A stretch of DNA of 64,000 nt from Arthrobotrys musiformis (GCA_036971715.1 JAVHJL010000010.1:496001-560000), one strand, 5' to 3'; numbered from the stretch's first letter, positions 46,322 to 59,080 are shown. Numbers and translations: made by a program. Notes: generated from the letters alone by a model not told the origin.

Positions 46322-49300
46322 TTAAGCTTCATCGATGATGACATCGAAGTCTCTCGCCGGTAAGTCGGCATAGACGTCCTTCGAAACATCTTGCATGGAA
46401 ATATCTGCATCTCCATCATGCGCATCTTCAAATTCGTCATCGCTCCCTTCTTCCCTTTCTTCATGATCCTCAATCAACCTGACCTCCTTGCCTTCCCCTG
46501 CCCCGGCCGCTGTTCGTGCGTTGATAGAAGACTTGGGAACCTCCAAAGCCTTCTGTCCCACGATCTCCATGAACCGTCCGAAGACGTCTCCAACCGCGGG
46601 ACTGGCGTACGCAGGCGCAGGGAACAACTTGGCCAACATGTGGCTCCTGACCACCTTTTCATCGCCTCCGTCTTCAACTGTTTCCTCTTCATCCTCATCG
46701 ATCACCGCTTTCTCCAAGAAGGCATTGGCAAGGCCGCCAACTCCATCGATATCCTCCAGGTATCCGTTATTGGCAGCGCCACCGGCTCCGGCACCGCCGC
46801 TGACAACCCCACCGCTGCTCAAAAAGTACACATTCGCCGCTCCATCCAACCAGAAATATCCCTGACCGCCCTTCCCGTTGCTCGCTGCTTCCAGAGCCAA
46901 AACTCCATTAACGGCCCTCTTCTTGCTGACGACTGCAAACCCTTCGACTTCGAACACGCTGACCATGCTAGCCGTGTTTCCAGCCTTTGTCAAATCCTCA
47001 AGTCTCCGGCCCCTTTTCTCCCCTTCCTCGAATAGCGGATAATTCACGGAAATGGCAAAGGTACCCTGTGCTTCGCAGCCGGCCAAATGGATATTTGGAA
47101 CAAAGGTATCGCTTCGAAGGTTCACACCCCTTCCAACCAACGGTTTCAACTCACTACCCCATTCGGCAACCCCGCTGACCAGATTCCAAATAATCACCCT
47201 CTCTGCTCCCGCAATGATCAGATACCTCCCGACGAAGGTAAGAGCGAATATTCTTCCGGTTTGTAAGCTGCCAATTTCCTGCTTGACGGTTCCCTCGACG
47301 GGATCGATGATGGTAACGACTCCATCGTCCGCATCGGCGTAGGATACCGCAACCACACTGCCGTCGCCCGAATAGGCGATTCTGCCGTCTTGGATGACGT
47401 TCGGTGAGCTCTTGAATAGCTCCAGGTTCCTCCTGCAGTTCCATACTACCATGTCGTCCTTTTCGACTTTTACGCCAGCCCGGGTTCGTGTTCTTTTCCC
47501 CCAGATTTTGATCGTTCCGTCTCCTCCTACTGATGCGAACATGGCCCCTTTGGGGGAGCCGGTGAGATCTGCGACGTCCCCTGCGCTTCCGTTGTCTAGC
47601 ACTCCATGTGGGCTCTCGATCATACTGACCAACTCCCAGCTGCCCTTCCCACTTGCACTACCAGCCGCAGAGGAAGAGGAAGAAACGCCACTCCACCTCC
47701 AGAATCTTAGGATAACTTCCTTCCCAACTCTATCTGCGAAACTGGGCTGCGGCGCCCCGGGATCTACGAAGTCCCTCGCAGGTGCCGCCCACTCATCCAC
47801 GCTAGCCAACCACTCTCCATCCCCGGAGATACCCAAAAACCTAACATTGGGCTCTTTAACCTTCCCACCCTCGGGATCGACGTTCTTCATGGACACCAAA
47901 GTCCGTGTGATAGCTTGTCGCGCAACCCCTCGGTCCTGGGCTAAATCAAATGTCTGCAGGTAAGGATATGAACTCTCACCCTTCTGACTTGCCGGTGCCG
48001 CCAATAGAATCTGCATATCATTCCACGGATGTTTCAGCACCGGAATCCTCCAGCTGGATGTTACATCCGTTTCGGCCTTCCGTTGCTTCTTTGAGATTTT
48101 CCCGCCCTTTTCGTAGATTTTGTGGTATTCCTCGCGGAGGAAGACGCGGGATTGGATGCCGCTTATCGAAGCTGTGGGTTTGAGTTCCGTGGTTGAGATG
48201 GTGAGGATGCTGTTGTCGGCTAGGATCAGGGCGTAGGTTGAGCCTGTTGGGGAGAGGATTATGGTTTTGATTGAGGCCCCCAAGTTTGGAAGGGTTTGGC
48301 GGGAGGATGTGGATAGTTGCCAGAGAACGAGGACCGTTTCGCGGCCACCGGATATTAGGTAGGTGCCTAAGTTTCAATTCCACCGATGTTAGCCAATGTA
48401 ATTATTGTATAATATACGATGGGTGTAAGAGGCTTTGCGGCTTACCATCTTTGGAGTATTTAATGCAACCGACACCAGTTCTATGCCAGTGTAGTTTGGA
48501 TTTTACGATTTTAGTGGATGAAGTCGGGTTCAAGACATCGTGGAAGACGAAGATTTGTCCGGTACTATCGCCCACTGCGACATCTCCTTGTAGTGTGCCT
48601 GCACCAGATTTCTTGTGACGGGCAATGGCGTCGATGCTTAGGATCTTGCCCGGGGCAGAGATCTTTCTGATCCGCCACTCTGGAGCGTTTGTAGGGGCGG
48701 CCGTATCTGGTGTAACCTCAGCTGTAGTGTTGGTGGCTGGGGTACGTTGGCGGTTTCCGATATAGAAAGAGTCGCCCGAGTCGATGGTGAAGGTATTCGA
48801 GTCCAGGATGACCAGCTGACGGGGACGAGCTTCTTCGATACTCAGTATCAGACGGGAAGGTATCACCACCGGTTCTTCGGATACAGAAGGGGCGGGAATG
48901 GTTAGTTCTCTAATTTCACGGCCCGTCTTCCGCGAGAAGTCACGGAGTGAGTGTTCGTGGTAGGTCCACAAGGTGGTTTCCTTTGAGCCTGCGGCGGACG
49001 GGAGGACGTGGAGACCACACCAGGCGAGGTACTGGCCTTGGTGGAGGTCTGTTTTCCAGTATCCTTCAATTGTACCTTCGGTGTAGTCCCAGAGGAGGAG
49101 GTCGCCATTGAAGAGGATTGTGTAGACTTGGGAGGGGTTGGCGGGGTCGAGGGTATAGTTCGCAATTGAGGAGTAGTTCCCTGCAGGAGTATAGGGGAAC
49201 TGGGATGGTGGCGGACGAAGGTGCTGGAGGGTTCGATATAAGAGGGAAGTTTTGGTAGAGAATACTTTAAGAGAGGGACCCTGGGCTAGGAGGATATATT

Positions 49301-49919
49301 TCTCGTCTGGGGAGAAGACCAGGTTGTTTGTGCTGTAACGACCACCGATTGGCTGGGATACTTTCCACTCTCTGGCCTTGAGAGATTCCTTTTTTTCCCG
49401 TTTGAGTCTAAGGGAAGGTTTTTCTGTTGGTTTTGTGGAAACAATCTCCTTGCTCGCTGCAGTTGGGACAACAGCAGCTACTTCGTCGTCGACAGCCTCT
49501 GAGACGGTGAGTGCGACGGCATTTGTGCTCTCCAAAGCCTTCTTCTTCCTCTGGCGTTCCTCACGACGCTTAGCTTGCTTCGCATCAGGTGTCAAGTCGA
49601 CAAATCGCTTGTCCTTTCGTTCCTTAGACGGCTTCGCAGCAGCTGCGACAACAGTAGCAGCAGTCGCAGTAGAAGTACTCTTGTTCTTCGCGTCGCCGAT
49701 AGGTGTTACAGGCTCAACGTCTGCATTTTCAGCAGCAGTGCTATCGTTCTTCTTCGATTTAGAATTCGAAGATTTCAGGGCCGACGGCTTTTCAGCGTCT
49801 TTGGCACGTGTGGCAGCCTTTGCGCTCGAGGAAGCAGATTTTTTCGCTTTCGACTGGGAGTCGGGTTTCGATGGAACAGGCTTTGAGCCATGTTTTTGGG
49901 ACTTTGTCGAATCGGCCAT
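46322..49919 (-). CDS. UTP17: U3 snoRNP / SSU processome WD40 protein Utp17 (Nan1, WDR75)
   Basis: Nucleolar t-UTP subunit of the small-subunit processome, needed for pre-18S rRNA processing and, in yeast, linked to rDNA transcription. Two exons (49919-48446, 48366-46322) give 1172 residues, longer than yeast Nan1 (about 900). The first 130 residues are Lys/Ser/Ala-rich and basic. WD40 repeats follow (YSTNNLVFSPDEKYILLAQG, VGCIKYSKDG, and others). The family hallmark GGRETVLVLWQL...LPNLGASIK is completed exactly across the 79-bp intron. A second propeller continues through LVSGVAEWGSELK. The C-terminal 120 residues are acidic (EDEEETVEDGGDE and a Glu/Asp-rich tail). It stands head to head with RPB10. 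Confidence 0.93.
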
Positions 49920-50255
49920 TGCTACTTGTGACCCTTTTTATAGGGCGAATAGGCAGCAAGGCTGTTGAAGGTATATACAATCGGTTATGATGGTTATTCG
50001 CGGTTGTCGAGAACCGTCGATTCGATGATGTTGAAAAGAAGAAGAAGTTTTAAAAAGGTTGTTGGAAGGTCTTTTTTTTTTTTTTTTCTGCGTTTGCTCG
50101 CCAAAAATATTTTTTTGGGTTGGCGGCTTAAAACAGCTTTTTCTGCGACGCCCTTCTCAATTAAGCGTCTGTTCGTCCATCGCACCTCTCTTCGACCAAC
50201 CTTAACCCGACATCATCAGACATCTCATCAACACCAGGATCCAGAAACAGACACG
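49920..50255. promoter_or_regulatory. 336-bp bidirectional promoter UTP17/RPB10
   Basis: The two start codons are separated by only 336 bp and face away from each other. The segment holds a T-run at about 50071-50088, the near-palindrome CCAAAAATATTTTTTTGG at 50101-50118 and a pyrimidine-rich stretch before the RPB10 start. The A5/T5-type core resembles the yeast RRPE element of ribosome-biogenesis promoters only loosely. Confidence 0.6.
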
Positions 50256-50861
50256 ATGATTATTCCCGTTCGTTGCTTCAGCTGTGGAAAGGTGCATATC
50301 CTTTTTCTCCTCTCCTTTTTCCCGCTTCGTGATCGGATTGTTGGCTGACAAGATGTGTCTTCGCGAATGGGTTTTAGGTCGTCGGTGACCTGTGGGAACC
50401 GTACATGCGCCTGCTCGAGGAGGGCGTCAACGAAGGGTCCGTCTCCACCCATTCATCCTTATCACCCACCCGTACACGTACATATCCGTTGTCATTATTA
50501 CTAGAGGAGGGTTGATGTTATGAATGTGAGATGTATGGGAAGATGGAGGCTAATGCGAGGGTTGCAATTGGGGGGTATAGTGATGCTATGGACCAGCTCG
50601 GGTGCAAGCGATACTGCTGCCGAAGAATGATCATGACACACGTTGACCTGATCGAGAAGCTGCTGAGGTTGGCATACACCCTTCCTTCCCTCTCTACTTT
50701 GCTCTACCCACCCTGTTCTGGCCTCCTCGTGGTGGTCCGGCAGGGCATGGGAGCAGCAGTCAAGGTTAAAGCAAAGGGGATCGAATGGCTAATGGGCGGT
50801 GATTAGATATAACCCGACGGAGAGAGCCCTACGATTCCAGGCCAGGAGTGGGCAGAACTAG
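50256..50861 (+). CDS. RPB10: RNA polymerases I, II and III common subunit Rpb10 (RPABC5)
   Basis: Zinc-binding small subunit shared by all three nuclear RNA polymerases. Four exons (50256-50291, 50378-50436, 50581-50667, 50807-50861) give 78 residues. Family blocks are all present: MIIPVRCFSCGK with the first CxxC, VVGDLWEPYMRLLEEG, LGCKRYCCRRMIMTHVDL with the second cysteine pair, and IEKLLRYNP. Two introns use weaker donors (GTCCGT and GTTGGC), but the joined protein matches the family without gaps. Its last 14 residues (TERALRFQARSGQN) are a short extension beyond the usual end. It shares a promoter region with UTP17, so both ribosome-production genes may be co-regulated. Confidence 0.95.
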
Positions 50862-52249
50862 CCTGCCAGCAATCATATACACTTATTTCACGAAGAATAA
50901 TACTCTACGAAGAACGTATCCTCTCACGAAAAGTCCACTCATCTGCTATCCGTTGACAAGAAAGACGCATCCGGGCAGCTGTATTAACAAAAGAACGACT
51001 GTATAACAAGTCTCTGTTTGCATGGTATCCACGGCCATCCTTTTCTCTTTCTCTCTTAAAATCTTTTTATGATTTGTCTTTGCCCGCTCGGAGCAAGTTG
51101 CTTTGCATATATCAGAATTTGCTTGTTATAGACATGACACGGCGTTTACAAACAATGAATCCTCCTTGAACAAACAACCTGAAACATTTTGCTCCTTGCC
51201 TCATACTGACTGACAGAGGTACCGAGGTAGAGGTACCTGTGGTCCTGGGTACATCGTGCATGTGCTGATTGTAGTGTGATGTGAATGTATACTTGGCCGT
51301 GGAGAGCATAGCAGGATTCGAGCATCAAAACAAAGTGTCTCGCTTCACCCATTCATTGGCCAGAAACAATTTTTTTTTTTTTTTTTTTTTTTTACTTCCT
51401 CTTTTGAGAGCATCAACGGACATCCGCTTTCTCTTTTCCCTCCTCTCCCATCTTCCCCACCAGAGACAGCTGCATGTATATGCATCTCCAACATCAACTC
51501 CAGCTTCATCGTCATCAACATCAACATCAACATCAGCCCGGGTTTCACTGTGATATATCCCCGCTCCACACCGGCTACCTGGGATTCCAAGCATCCAGAC
51601 CAGATCCCTCGCTGCTACCAGAGAAAGCAAAATATAGCTGGTTTCAATCTCTTGGCTTTTTTTGAGATCGAAAAAAACTCGCCCAAACGGGAAAAACCAT
51701 CAATCGCCACCAGCCAATCAGCGACCTGCTCCCTCGCATTTCAAGCTTCCCAGACAAGAGCAAAGAGCACCGAACAGACAGACAGATCCAGACTCTGACG
51801 GACACGGACAAGGACCACGGACAAAAAGCAGACCGGACGCGGACGCGGACAGCAGAATACCAGAACAGCTGGACACGGGCAGGCGAATAAAAGAGGAATC
51901 GCCGACAAGGGACGAAGCCTAAAGCCGCACAATCAAAGCAGCTCGACCTGCTGTGCCACGGTCCCTTGTGCTCTTTCTTTCTCTCTCTCTGGCCGTTTAG
52001 CTTGGGAGGAAAAGAAGAAGAGGAAGAAGCGACAGGCAAGCTTCAAAACCCACCTGCGTGCTTGCTTGCCCGCCTGTTTGCCTGCTTGCTTTAGAGGGGA
52101 TACCCACCACCACTACCACCACTACTATACTACTACTACCACCACTATACGACCACTAGCACTTATTACCACCGCGACTCTGGTACTCTTGAAGGTCGAA
52201 GGCGGAAAGATAAAATTGGCGACAATAATATATATAAAAAGCGAGAGAC
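50862..52249. other. Intergenic region and long leader of the Kelch/BTB gene
   Basis: Contains a T-run of about 24 at 51369-51392, simple repeats (CATCAA around 51499-51535; GGACAC/GGACGC-type around 51797-51851; CCACTA-type trinucleotides at 52106-52150) and short frames that read as low-complexity peptides. The CT- and CA-rich 200 bp before 52250 look like a transcribed leader. No gene was called. Confidence 0.5.
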
Positions 52250-54731
52250 ATGGCGATGTTTGGGGCTCAGGCAGCTCCGGTGGACTTCCAGTTGGGTCCC
52301 TATAAGCCCAAGGCCTTCCGAACAAAAGGTATGCACTCCCTCTCTCTTTTCCCTGCAATGGCATGTCTTAGTGTCCGATGCGATACAATACAATACAATA
52401 CACTATTGTATCGCATGCATACGTGCTATGATATAGTACCCATATGTTGTATTATAGAGATCCACAATTGCTACTCGTCCTTTCAATGCCTTGGTTTCCT
52501 ACTTGCTTGTATTATTGGTGGAGATGGTGGTACTGACCAAAGATCTATCGCATTCTTTTTATATCTGAGCAGGTGGACGCCCGGCTTGTTTGGTCAATGC
52601 TTCTGTCACCGGATGTCCCGACAACACAATCATCGCGTTCGGTGGATTCGACCAGTTCACAGACGAAGGTATTTGACCCCATCGCCATCTTCGACCTGAT
52701 TCCCTTCGATCCCTACATAATGAAGCAGAGGGCTGACGGGGAACGATAATAGTTTACAACCATGTCCTGCGACTCGACCTATCCACCTTCACCTGGACCC
52801 TGGTCGATAACTATGGCGAGATCCCCTCTGTGCGCATGGGTATGTATACCCCTCCTCTGTCCGATATACACTTGTATACCTAGATATATCTGGCTAACGG
52901 GACCCAAATTCTAGGACACACGACTACCTACTGGCGCGATAACAAGTTGATCGTCTTCGGTGGTGAAAACGAGAATAGAGTCTACCTTGCCGATGTATAC
53001 CTCTTCGACATCACAACTTCAACCTGGTCCCAACCCCAGATATCAGGCCCAACCCCTCGAGGCCGATCTCGCCATTCTGTCTGCCTACACGATGACAAGC
53101 TCTATGTCATAGGTGGAACTAACGGTTCCGATGTCCTCGACGATTTGGTATACCTCGACCTTAACACTATGACCTGGAGCCGAGCTTGGAGGTTCGTCGG
53201 CCGTTTCGACCACACCAGCTGGGTCTACAAGAACCGCTTATACGTCTTCGGAGGTCTGACCCAAGATATGGACCGTACCGGCGAGCTCTGTTGGCTGGAC
53301 TTCTCCGAGCATCCGACGTGGAAGTCGTCGAATGGCCTGACACCACAGCTCTCTCAGACGAGCTTCGATCACCGTCACGCACGTAAGGAACGGCACACAC
53401 CGAACCACCTTGCCGCTCCGTCGAACTCTCAGAACCGCTTCCCGTCGCCTATGCGTCAAACATCCAATCCGTTCGCTCCAGGTTCTGTCAATGCCGTTCG
53501 ATTCGTCAGGGGTACTGATGTACCGATAGAGGCTGCCGGAAACCACTTCCATCACTTCTGCAACAATACACTCCTAGACTTCGTAACAGCCGCAAATACG
53601 ATTCGAGACCACGACACGTCCCTATCCGCTCTCGACCTCGATAGTTTGGTCTGGAAACACCTCGCCGACGGTGAAGATGTATACGTCAATACCAACTACC
53701 GCTGGCATTATCTCGCTATCTCCCACGACTCCACGACTGCTTATCTCATCGGATGCCCGCTCGAAGAAGAAGGTCAAGAGCCGGAGTATCTTAGCGATAT
53801 ACTCCCGATCGACCTTCGCCGATATGGTGTCACGCCTGAGCGCAGGGAGGGGGAACTAGGTGGACCTGGCACTATGGGATTCGATCTAGCGACAATGTTC
53901 GATGACGCCTCGACATCGGACTTTATCGTCACAGCCCTAAATGACAACTACTGTGGCGACGACGAGGAAGCTCTCTGGGCCATGGTCCCCCACCCACGAG
54001 GCTCCTCTCCCTCCTCAACGTCTCTGTCAACTCAAGGCGGCATGGCCATGGCTGGCGTCACAACCGTCGGCCTAGTAAATCACCAATCCCCATCATCCTC
54101 AGCCAACAGCCTCAACTCCGCCAGCACCCCAACCGATCCTTCCATATCCCCAGCTATACATGTCCATAAGCTCATCCTCTTGAGCCGCTGGTCACACTTC
54201 CAACGCCTCTACTCTGCCAAAATGGCCGAATTTCACACGGGAAGACTCCATATCCCAGAACCTTACAGCGTCGTCAAAGCATTCCTGTATTACCTTTATA
54301 CAGACAGCATAGCGCCATCCCCGTTCTGTACAGGCCTAGCGACCGTTGGAGGGTTGCTTGTCATTAGCAATATTTACAATATCCCCCGCTTACGTGCACT
54401 ATGTCTCGGACGGATTAACAAGGAGTTGGACGTTGAGACCGCAGCGGGGATATGGGAACGTGCTGGTGTTGCTGGAGAGAATCTGTTAAGGAGTAAGGCT
54501 GCGAGGTATTGTATGATGCACTGGGGACGGGTGGTGAGAAGTGATGGGTTTAGGAAGTTGAGTAAGAAGGCGATGCTGGAGTTATTCGAAGAGATCGACG
54601 TTGAGGGCAGGATTTTGGGAGGAGGGGAGCTGGAAGGTGGAGCTAGTGGCCCCGGCGGAGGAGGGGGGTATGGATTTGGGGAGGATGTCACGGCGTCAGG
54701 GGATGATGGGGAGGGGATGGAGATTAGCTGA
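52250..54731 (+). CDS. Kelch-repeat / BTB protein, Ral2/LZTR1-like
   Basis: Four exons (52250-52328, 52573-52668, 52753-52839, 52915-54731) give 692 residues. The N-terminal half has Kelch blades with the GG motif followed by Y..D and W: IIAFGGFDQFTDE, LIVFGGENENRVYLADVYLFD, LYVIGGTNGSDVLDDLVYLD and LYVFGGLTQDMDRTGELCWLD. The C-terminal part is a BTB fold: SDFIVTAL near residue 422, then HVHKLILLSRWSHFQRLYSAKM near 502, split by a Ser-rich loop of about 60 residues, followed by a BACK-like helical tail. This order fits S. pombe Ral2 and animal LZTR1, which act on Ras signalling; LZTR1 is a Cul3 adaptor for Ras proteins. Function here is inferred from architecture. The C-terminal 40 residues are Gly-rich. 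Confidence 0.88.
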
Positions 54732-55881
54732 TCTTTTCCTCTTACTTGAACCCCTTTTCTGCTGCTGTTTTTTGTTTCTTACGTCTGGTTTTTGGAGATC
54801 GACGGGTTGGTGGCGATGTTCTTTCTCTTCTCTTTAGCGTTGGTTGTTGCATTTTTCTTCCCTAAGTGCCGGCGTTTCTCTTTCCTTTTTTGACAAAACC
54901 AACCATTTATCCTTTCTTTCTTACTTTTTTTTTTTTTACCATATTTGGGGAGGGATAATATACCAAAGGATGATAGGGGGGGCTTAAACTTGACGCAATT
55001 GGTTCTTATAGATTGATGACTTTTTGTTTTGGATACAGGAGGGGGGGTTACCTGAAGAATGTTTGAGGAATTGTTATAGGAACTTCTGAGATTTTGATAT
55101 AAGGAAGTGATTGTGGGGGTTTACGTGTGAATAGCAGGGCAGATAATAGATAGACTATGATTCATACCTACAGAATAGAAATAATTTAAAGGGACTCGCG
55201 GGGATGTATTGTGATTGATTAGAAGGTGGTTTATGGTGATATTTCTGAATGGTAGCTGGTAGCAGGTATGCTTTGAAGCCCTGAGGATTCGAAAGAATTT
55301 ACTAGATTCGAGGCTAAGGATTTACAATGGGTATTGTAGCTACACCAACATAGATGTCCTGTATCTGTAGGATGTGCGTGCGTGTACGTTGAATACTGCT
55401 GCGTAGTATTTTAACAGAGAATCAAGGGCAATAAAATCATAATATCGAATCGGTTATGCTGCAAGCTAAGGGGTTCCTATAGGGCCAGACACTGAACCTT
55501 GGGGCTTCTGTGATGTCTTCTACACCAGTGGATAAGGCACGAGGAGTGAATATGCAACTCCTTGAGGAGAAGGGCTGGGGAGAAGGAGGTCCAGTACGCG
55601 AATTTTCATGGGGCGTCCATTCGTTTTTTTTTTATAAAGGATATTATTGTATGTTTCTAATCTAAGTCTAAATGGAGCTCTGTAATCATTCTGGCATTCT
55701 GTTTCTATCCATAGTAGCATCTGAAATTACTGTATATCAACTTACCAAAATTGTAAGAGTGTATGGGGAAAGGAGTGGAGGGGGAAGAGAAGACAAGAAG
55801 AAGAGAAAGAAAGGAAAGTTCCTTAAACCCTTCATCCACCTGTAGCTAACGCCCTTCAAGAAGTGCTCTGGGTTAGCAGCT
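54732..55881. other. Convergent 3' region
   Basis: Lies between the Kelch/BTB and MTH1-like genes, which converge. T-rich for the first 250 bp, then mixed sequence. No gene or element was recognised. Confidence 0.5.
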
Positions 55882-58800
55882 CTAAGGATATGTTCCAAAG
55901 CTCCTCTTCCCTTCCCACTCCCCAACCGGTAGCTCATCAACCCAGTCCAGCCGTCTAGGACCCATCCCATGCCAAACGCTATACTCACCACCATCAACAG
56001 CATCCATATCCGTTCCTCCGACAAATTGCACATGGTGAATAAAATACTTCCTTTTCTTGCCGTCCTCCTCGCCGCGAGGTTCCACAGCAGCAGTCGGAGC
56101 AGAACCCTCCGATGATAATGACGATATAACGCCTCCTTCGTCTGAAGAAACATGTCGTAACAGCTGGGGCATCCAGACCCGTGACTCCTCCCACATTTGG
56201 AAATATGGTATGGGAGGGAGGTCATGTGCCCCGTCGATGGAAGGATCTTTGGCTCCTGCTGCTGCTGTTGCTATTCTTGCTGCGGATGAGGAAGAAGGAG
56301 CGGTAGTAGAAGAAGATAGGAACGAAGGAGGAATAGATCCGGATGATGAAGTTGATGGCGTGGGGGTAGCTAACGATTTCGAGAATGAGAACCAGTGGGG
56401 GGTCATTTCTTCGGTTCTGGTGGTTGAGTGATGGGAGTTAGTTAGTTAGTAATCAATTGTTTAATTCGAATTGTGTGTGGTATATAGAATAGCGGACGAT
56501 ATAGATGAGCTTCTAGCTAGGCTGGTCCCTCACCATCCCGCTTTATTTTTGTGATGCGGTAGGCACTAAGCAGATGCAAGGGGAGGGGAATTTAGACGGG
56601 GGCGGGGAAGATGGTGTCCAGGTGTTGAAATGTAAGCCATTGTAAAAAAAAAGGATTCAAAAAAGTAAAGAAAGAAAAAAGGTAACAGGGAAGAAGGTGC
56701 GTGTGTATGTGTGAATGTATGTATGTATGTATCGTATCATATCATATCATATCATATCATATCATATCACATCTTTCAAGCAAGGAGAAAAAAAAGAATG
56801 GAAGCAATTTCGGCGAAGGGCGAAGCTAGGTACAAAAGCGACGAAGCTAGACGTCGATATGATCCCTCAAGTGGATCATCATGGAAGGAGCTCTTCGGTG
56901 TGAGGAGGGAAAAAAAAAAAATCCAAAATAAAGAAAATGGACTTAAGAAGCCCTTCTAGGCATCGAAACTTTCGCTTCTAGTCTTGGGCAACAACACGGA
57001 CCACCATGACGATGGTGGAATCGTAGATGGTATTAGGCAATCTGCATAACCGGTGGAGGGGGTGTCTATGCTAGGGGAGGGGATAATGCGAAGTGTATAC
57101 GAGGGTTGTACGTATATCCGTAGACGCTATCCTCAAAATAATCAGTAGTCATGTGAGCTCCCACGAGGCATTTTTAATCTATTCGACGATGAAACGAAGG
57201 GCCGGGGAAGCATGTGTCACATCGGGTAAGAAGGGTAAAAAGAGCAAGCGACGAGGTTGAGGCTTAAAGCAATCAAGGAAATAAAGCCGACGGTATAGAG
57301 GGGGTATAGAGGGGTGGCTGGGGGGTAATGGAAGATACCGAAAGCTCCGTCAGACTAGAAGCTTGGCCAATGCTGTGCTTTGGGGACCATGCATATCGAG
57401 GTGCATGTTGGTTGTGCTTCCCTCTAGCTTCTAGCTCTTCTCCTCCTCCTTCTCCTGCGTCAGATTGAGCTAGATATAGTTCACGGGACGAGATTTGCCA
57501 TGGTCTAATTTTTATTTAGACAAGCAGTATGATCCAGGCCTGTGCTTTTCTGAAGCTCGACGCATCGATGTGGTTGGTGGGTCTTCATGCAGTCGACATG
57601 CAGTGGGTACGAGGAGGGCGTTCGCCTTGAAACTTATACGGACGGTTGAATATAACTGCGTTGCCCATGTGGTAAAAAGGATAAGAGCAGCAAGATCCAC
57701 AATTATCTTGTCAGGCGCTAGGTCCAAATCCACGTTGCATCCGACAACGGTGCAGTGATATGTAGGACGCAAAGATGGACGTAAAACCGCCATCACGGAC
57801 TTGCTCCTGCAAGGGTTCTAACTCGGGTAGCGAGACAATTTGGCTCAGCGAGCATGTCGGTCTCCACTTGGTTCCAGTCCGGTATCTTTGATACCGAACG
57901 CTAGATCTTCGAGGAGGTTGGAAGGTTTGTGTGAAACAATTATTTGACGTCGATGAGAATCGAGACTAGTCATGTTTCTTCAAGGCTGACTCAGGCCTTC
58001 AATGAAAGGTGTATCAATACCTTGAAGAGTGATACATTAAGCTGCAACATCCCATGTGTGATCTTGCGAACAGGTAGCGAGATAACGGTGTGTAATCTCA
58101 ATTTAAATGCATCAGATGACGATGATGGGGATACGGAAGGGAAAAAAGCTTATTCCTGATAGAAGAAAGAGAACTATGGTGCTTATGGCGAGAAAGACAA
58201 GGGGGTAAAATACGTACACAATTTCCGTTCCCTCCCATGTCTCGACCGTAAAGACATGTATTTCGAGTATTGGTGAAGTGTCGTCCGCCACGGTTTCCAA
58301 CAAAAGCACACCACGTTGAATCATGGCGGGTTCTCCGACGAGAAGTCCTGACTCTTCGTGGAGTTCACGAACCGCTGCAGCGATAACGGTTTCATTAGGC
58401 TCGACTTTTCCGCCATAGCCATTATCTATATCCAAGAAGAAAATGCAAACCGGGCGTTTCCCTTCCTCCCTTTCCCCTCCTCGTTGTAGTGATTTTGTAG
58501 TTTTCGTAGACAGCCTGCAGGTTCCGCGGAGGCTGACGGCATGTCGCCGACCTTGGGGTGCTCCACCAAGTCTTTGCCAAACGGGTCGAACTACAGATCA
58601 CTCATGTGATAGCATAAAATAAGTATGCATGAGTCTACTAGATGGACCAAGGGTCCCGTCGGAGAATATTTGACGCTGTTCCTTTTGTCCATTGAGATAA
58701 TTGACCCAGAATCACACAACGAGGAGGAAGGGAAGGGAAACGAAGTTCGCTATAGACGGTCAGTGATAAGATCAACGTCATGTTAAAGGCATATATCGGG

Positions 58801-59080
58801 TACGAAATATAGTGATATAGGGGTATTAAGGATATTAAGGATATTATTTTAGAAGGTCTAGCCTTGGGGCGTTCCGGAAGGCTAGGAATTGCGACGAATG
58901 ATTGATAGGATTGATATTGATGTGTTCGGGGATCTGAAACGTACATTTTCCCTGCCCGAAGCCTCGGAGCTTATAGCCTAGCAGAACGCGGTCTCGTTGA
59001 AGATCTAGAGGGATCACGAGGGTGTATTGCTTATGCCTTTTGATCTTAGGCGATAGTGAGATTGCATCTGTAGTAGCCAT
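55882..59080 (-). CDS. MTH1/NUDT1-like Nudix hydrolase (oxidised purine nucleotide sanitation)
   Basis: Likely hydrolyses 8-oxo-dGTP or 2-OH-dATP so that damaged bases are not used in DNA. Three exons (59080-58945, 58425-58218, 56416-55882) give 292 residues. Exon 1 has LGYKLRGFGQGK. Exon 2 starts YNGYGGKV and contains a perfect Nudix box (GX5EX7REUXEEXGU, residues 51-73). Exon 3 supplies the family's C-terminal part: TEEMTPHWF and MWEESRVWMPQLL, matching DEMRPCWF and MWPDDSYWFPLLL of human MTH1. Joining across the 1801-bp intron keeps the frame and rebuilds EGTEIV-TEEM. Relative to MTH1, Trp32 is Tyr46, the base-contacting Asn33 is kept as Asn47, and Asp119/Asp120 are Glu191/Glu192. A Ser/Ala-rich linker of about 45 residues is inserted before Glu191. 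Confidence 0.82.
56417..58217 (-). other. 1.8 kb intron of the MTH1-like gene
   Basis: Donor GTACGT at 58217-58212; acceptor CCACCAG ending at 56417, with CTAAC branch-like sequence about 20 bp before it. The intron contains a period-5 ATCAT repeat (about 56731-56768) and short motif-less frames. No transposon protein, terminal repeat or nested gene was recognised. This is many times the usual fungal intron size. Confidence 0.65.
56731..56768. repeat. ATCAT pentanucleotide repeat
   Basis: About seven copies of a 5-bp unit (ATCAT) in tandem inside the long intron of the MTH1-like gene, preceded by a short GTAT-type tetranucleotide run (about 56716-56730). Confidence 0.8.

Noticed and set aside
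49378..49968. 196-codon plus-strand frame opposite the start of UTP17
   Set aside because: It is the antisense reading of the Lys/Ser/Ala-rich N-terminus and gives only Ala/Ser/Phe low complexity.
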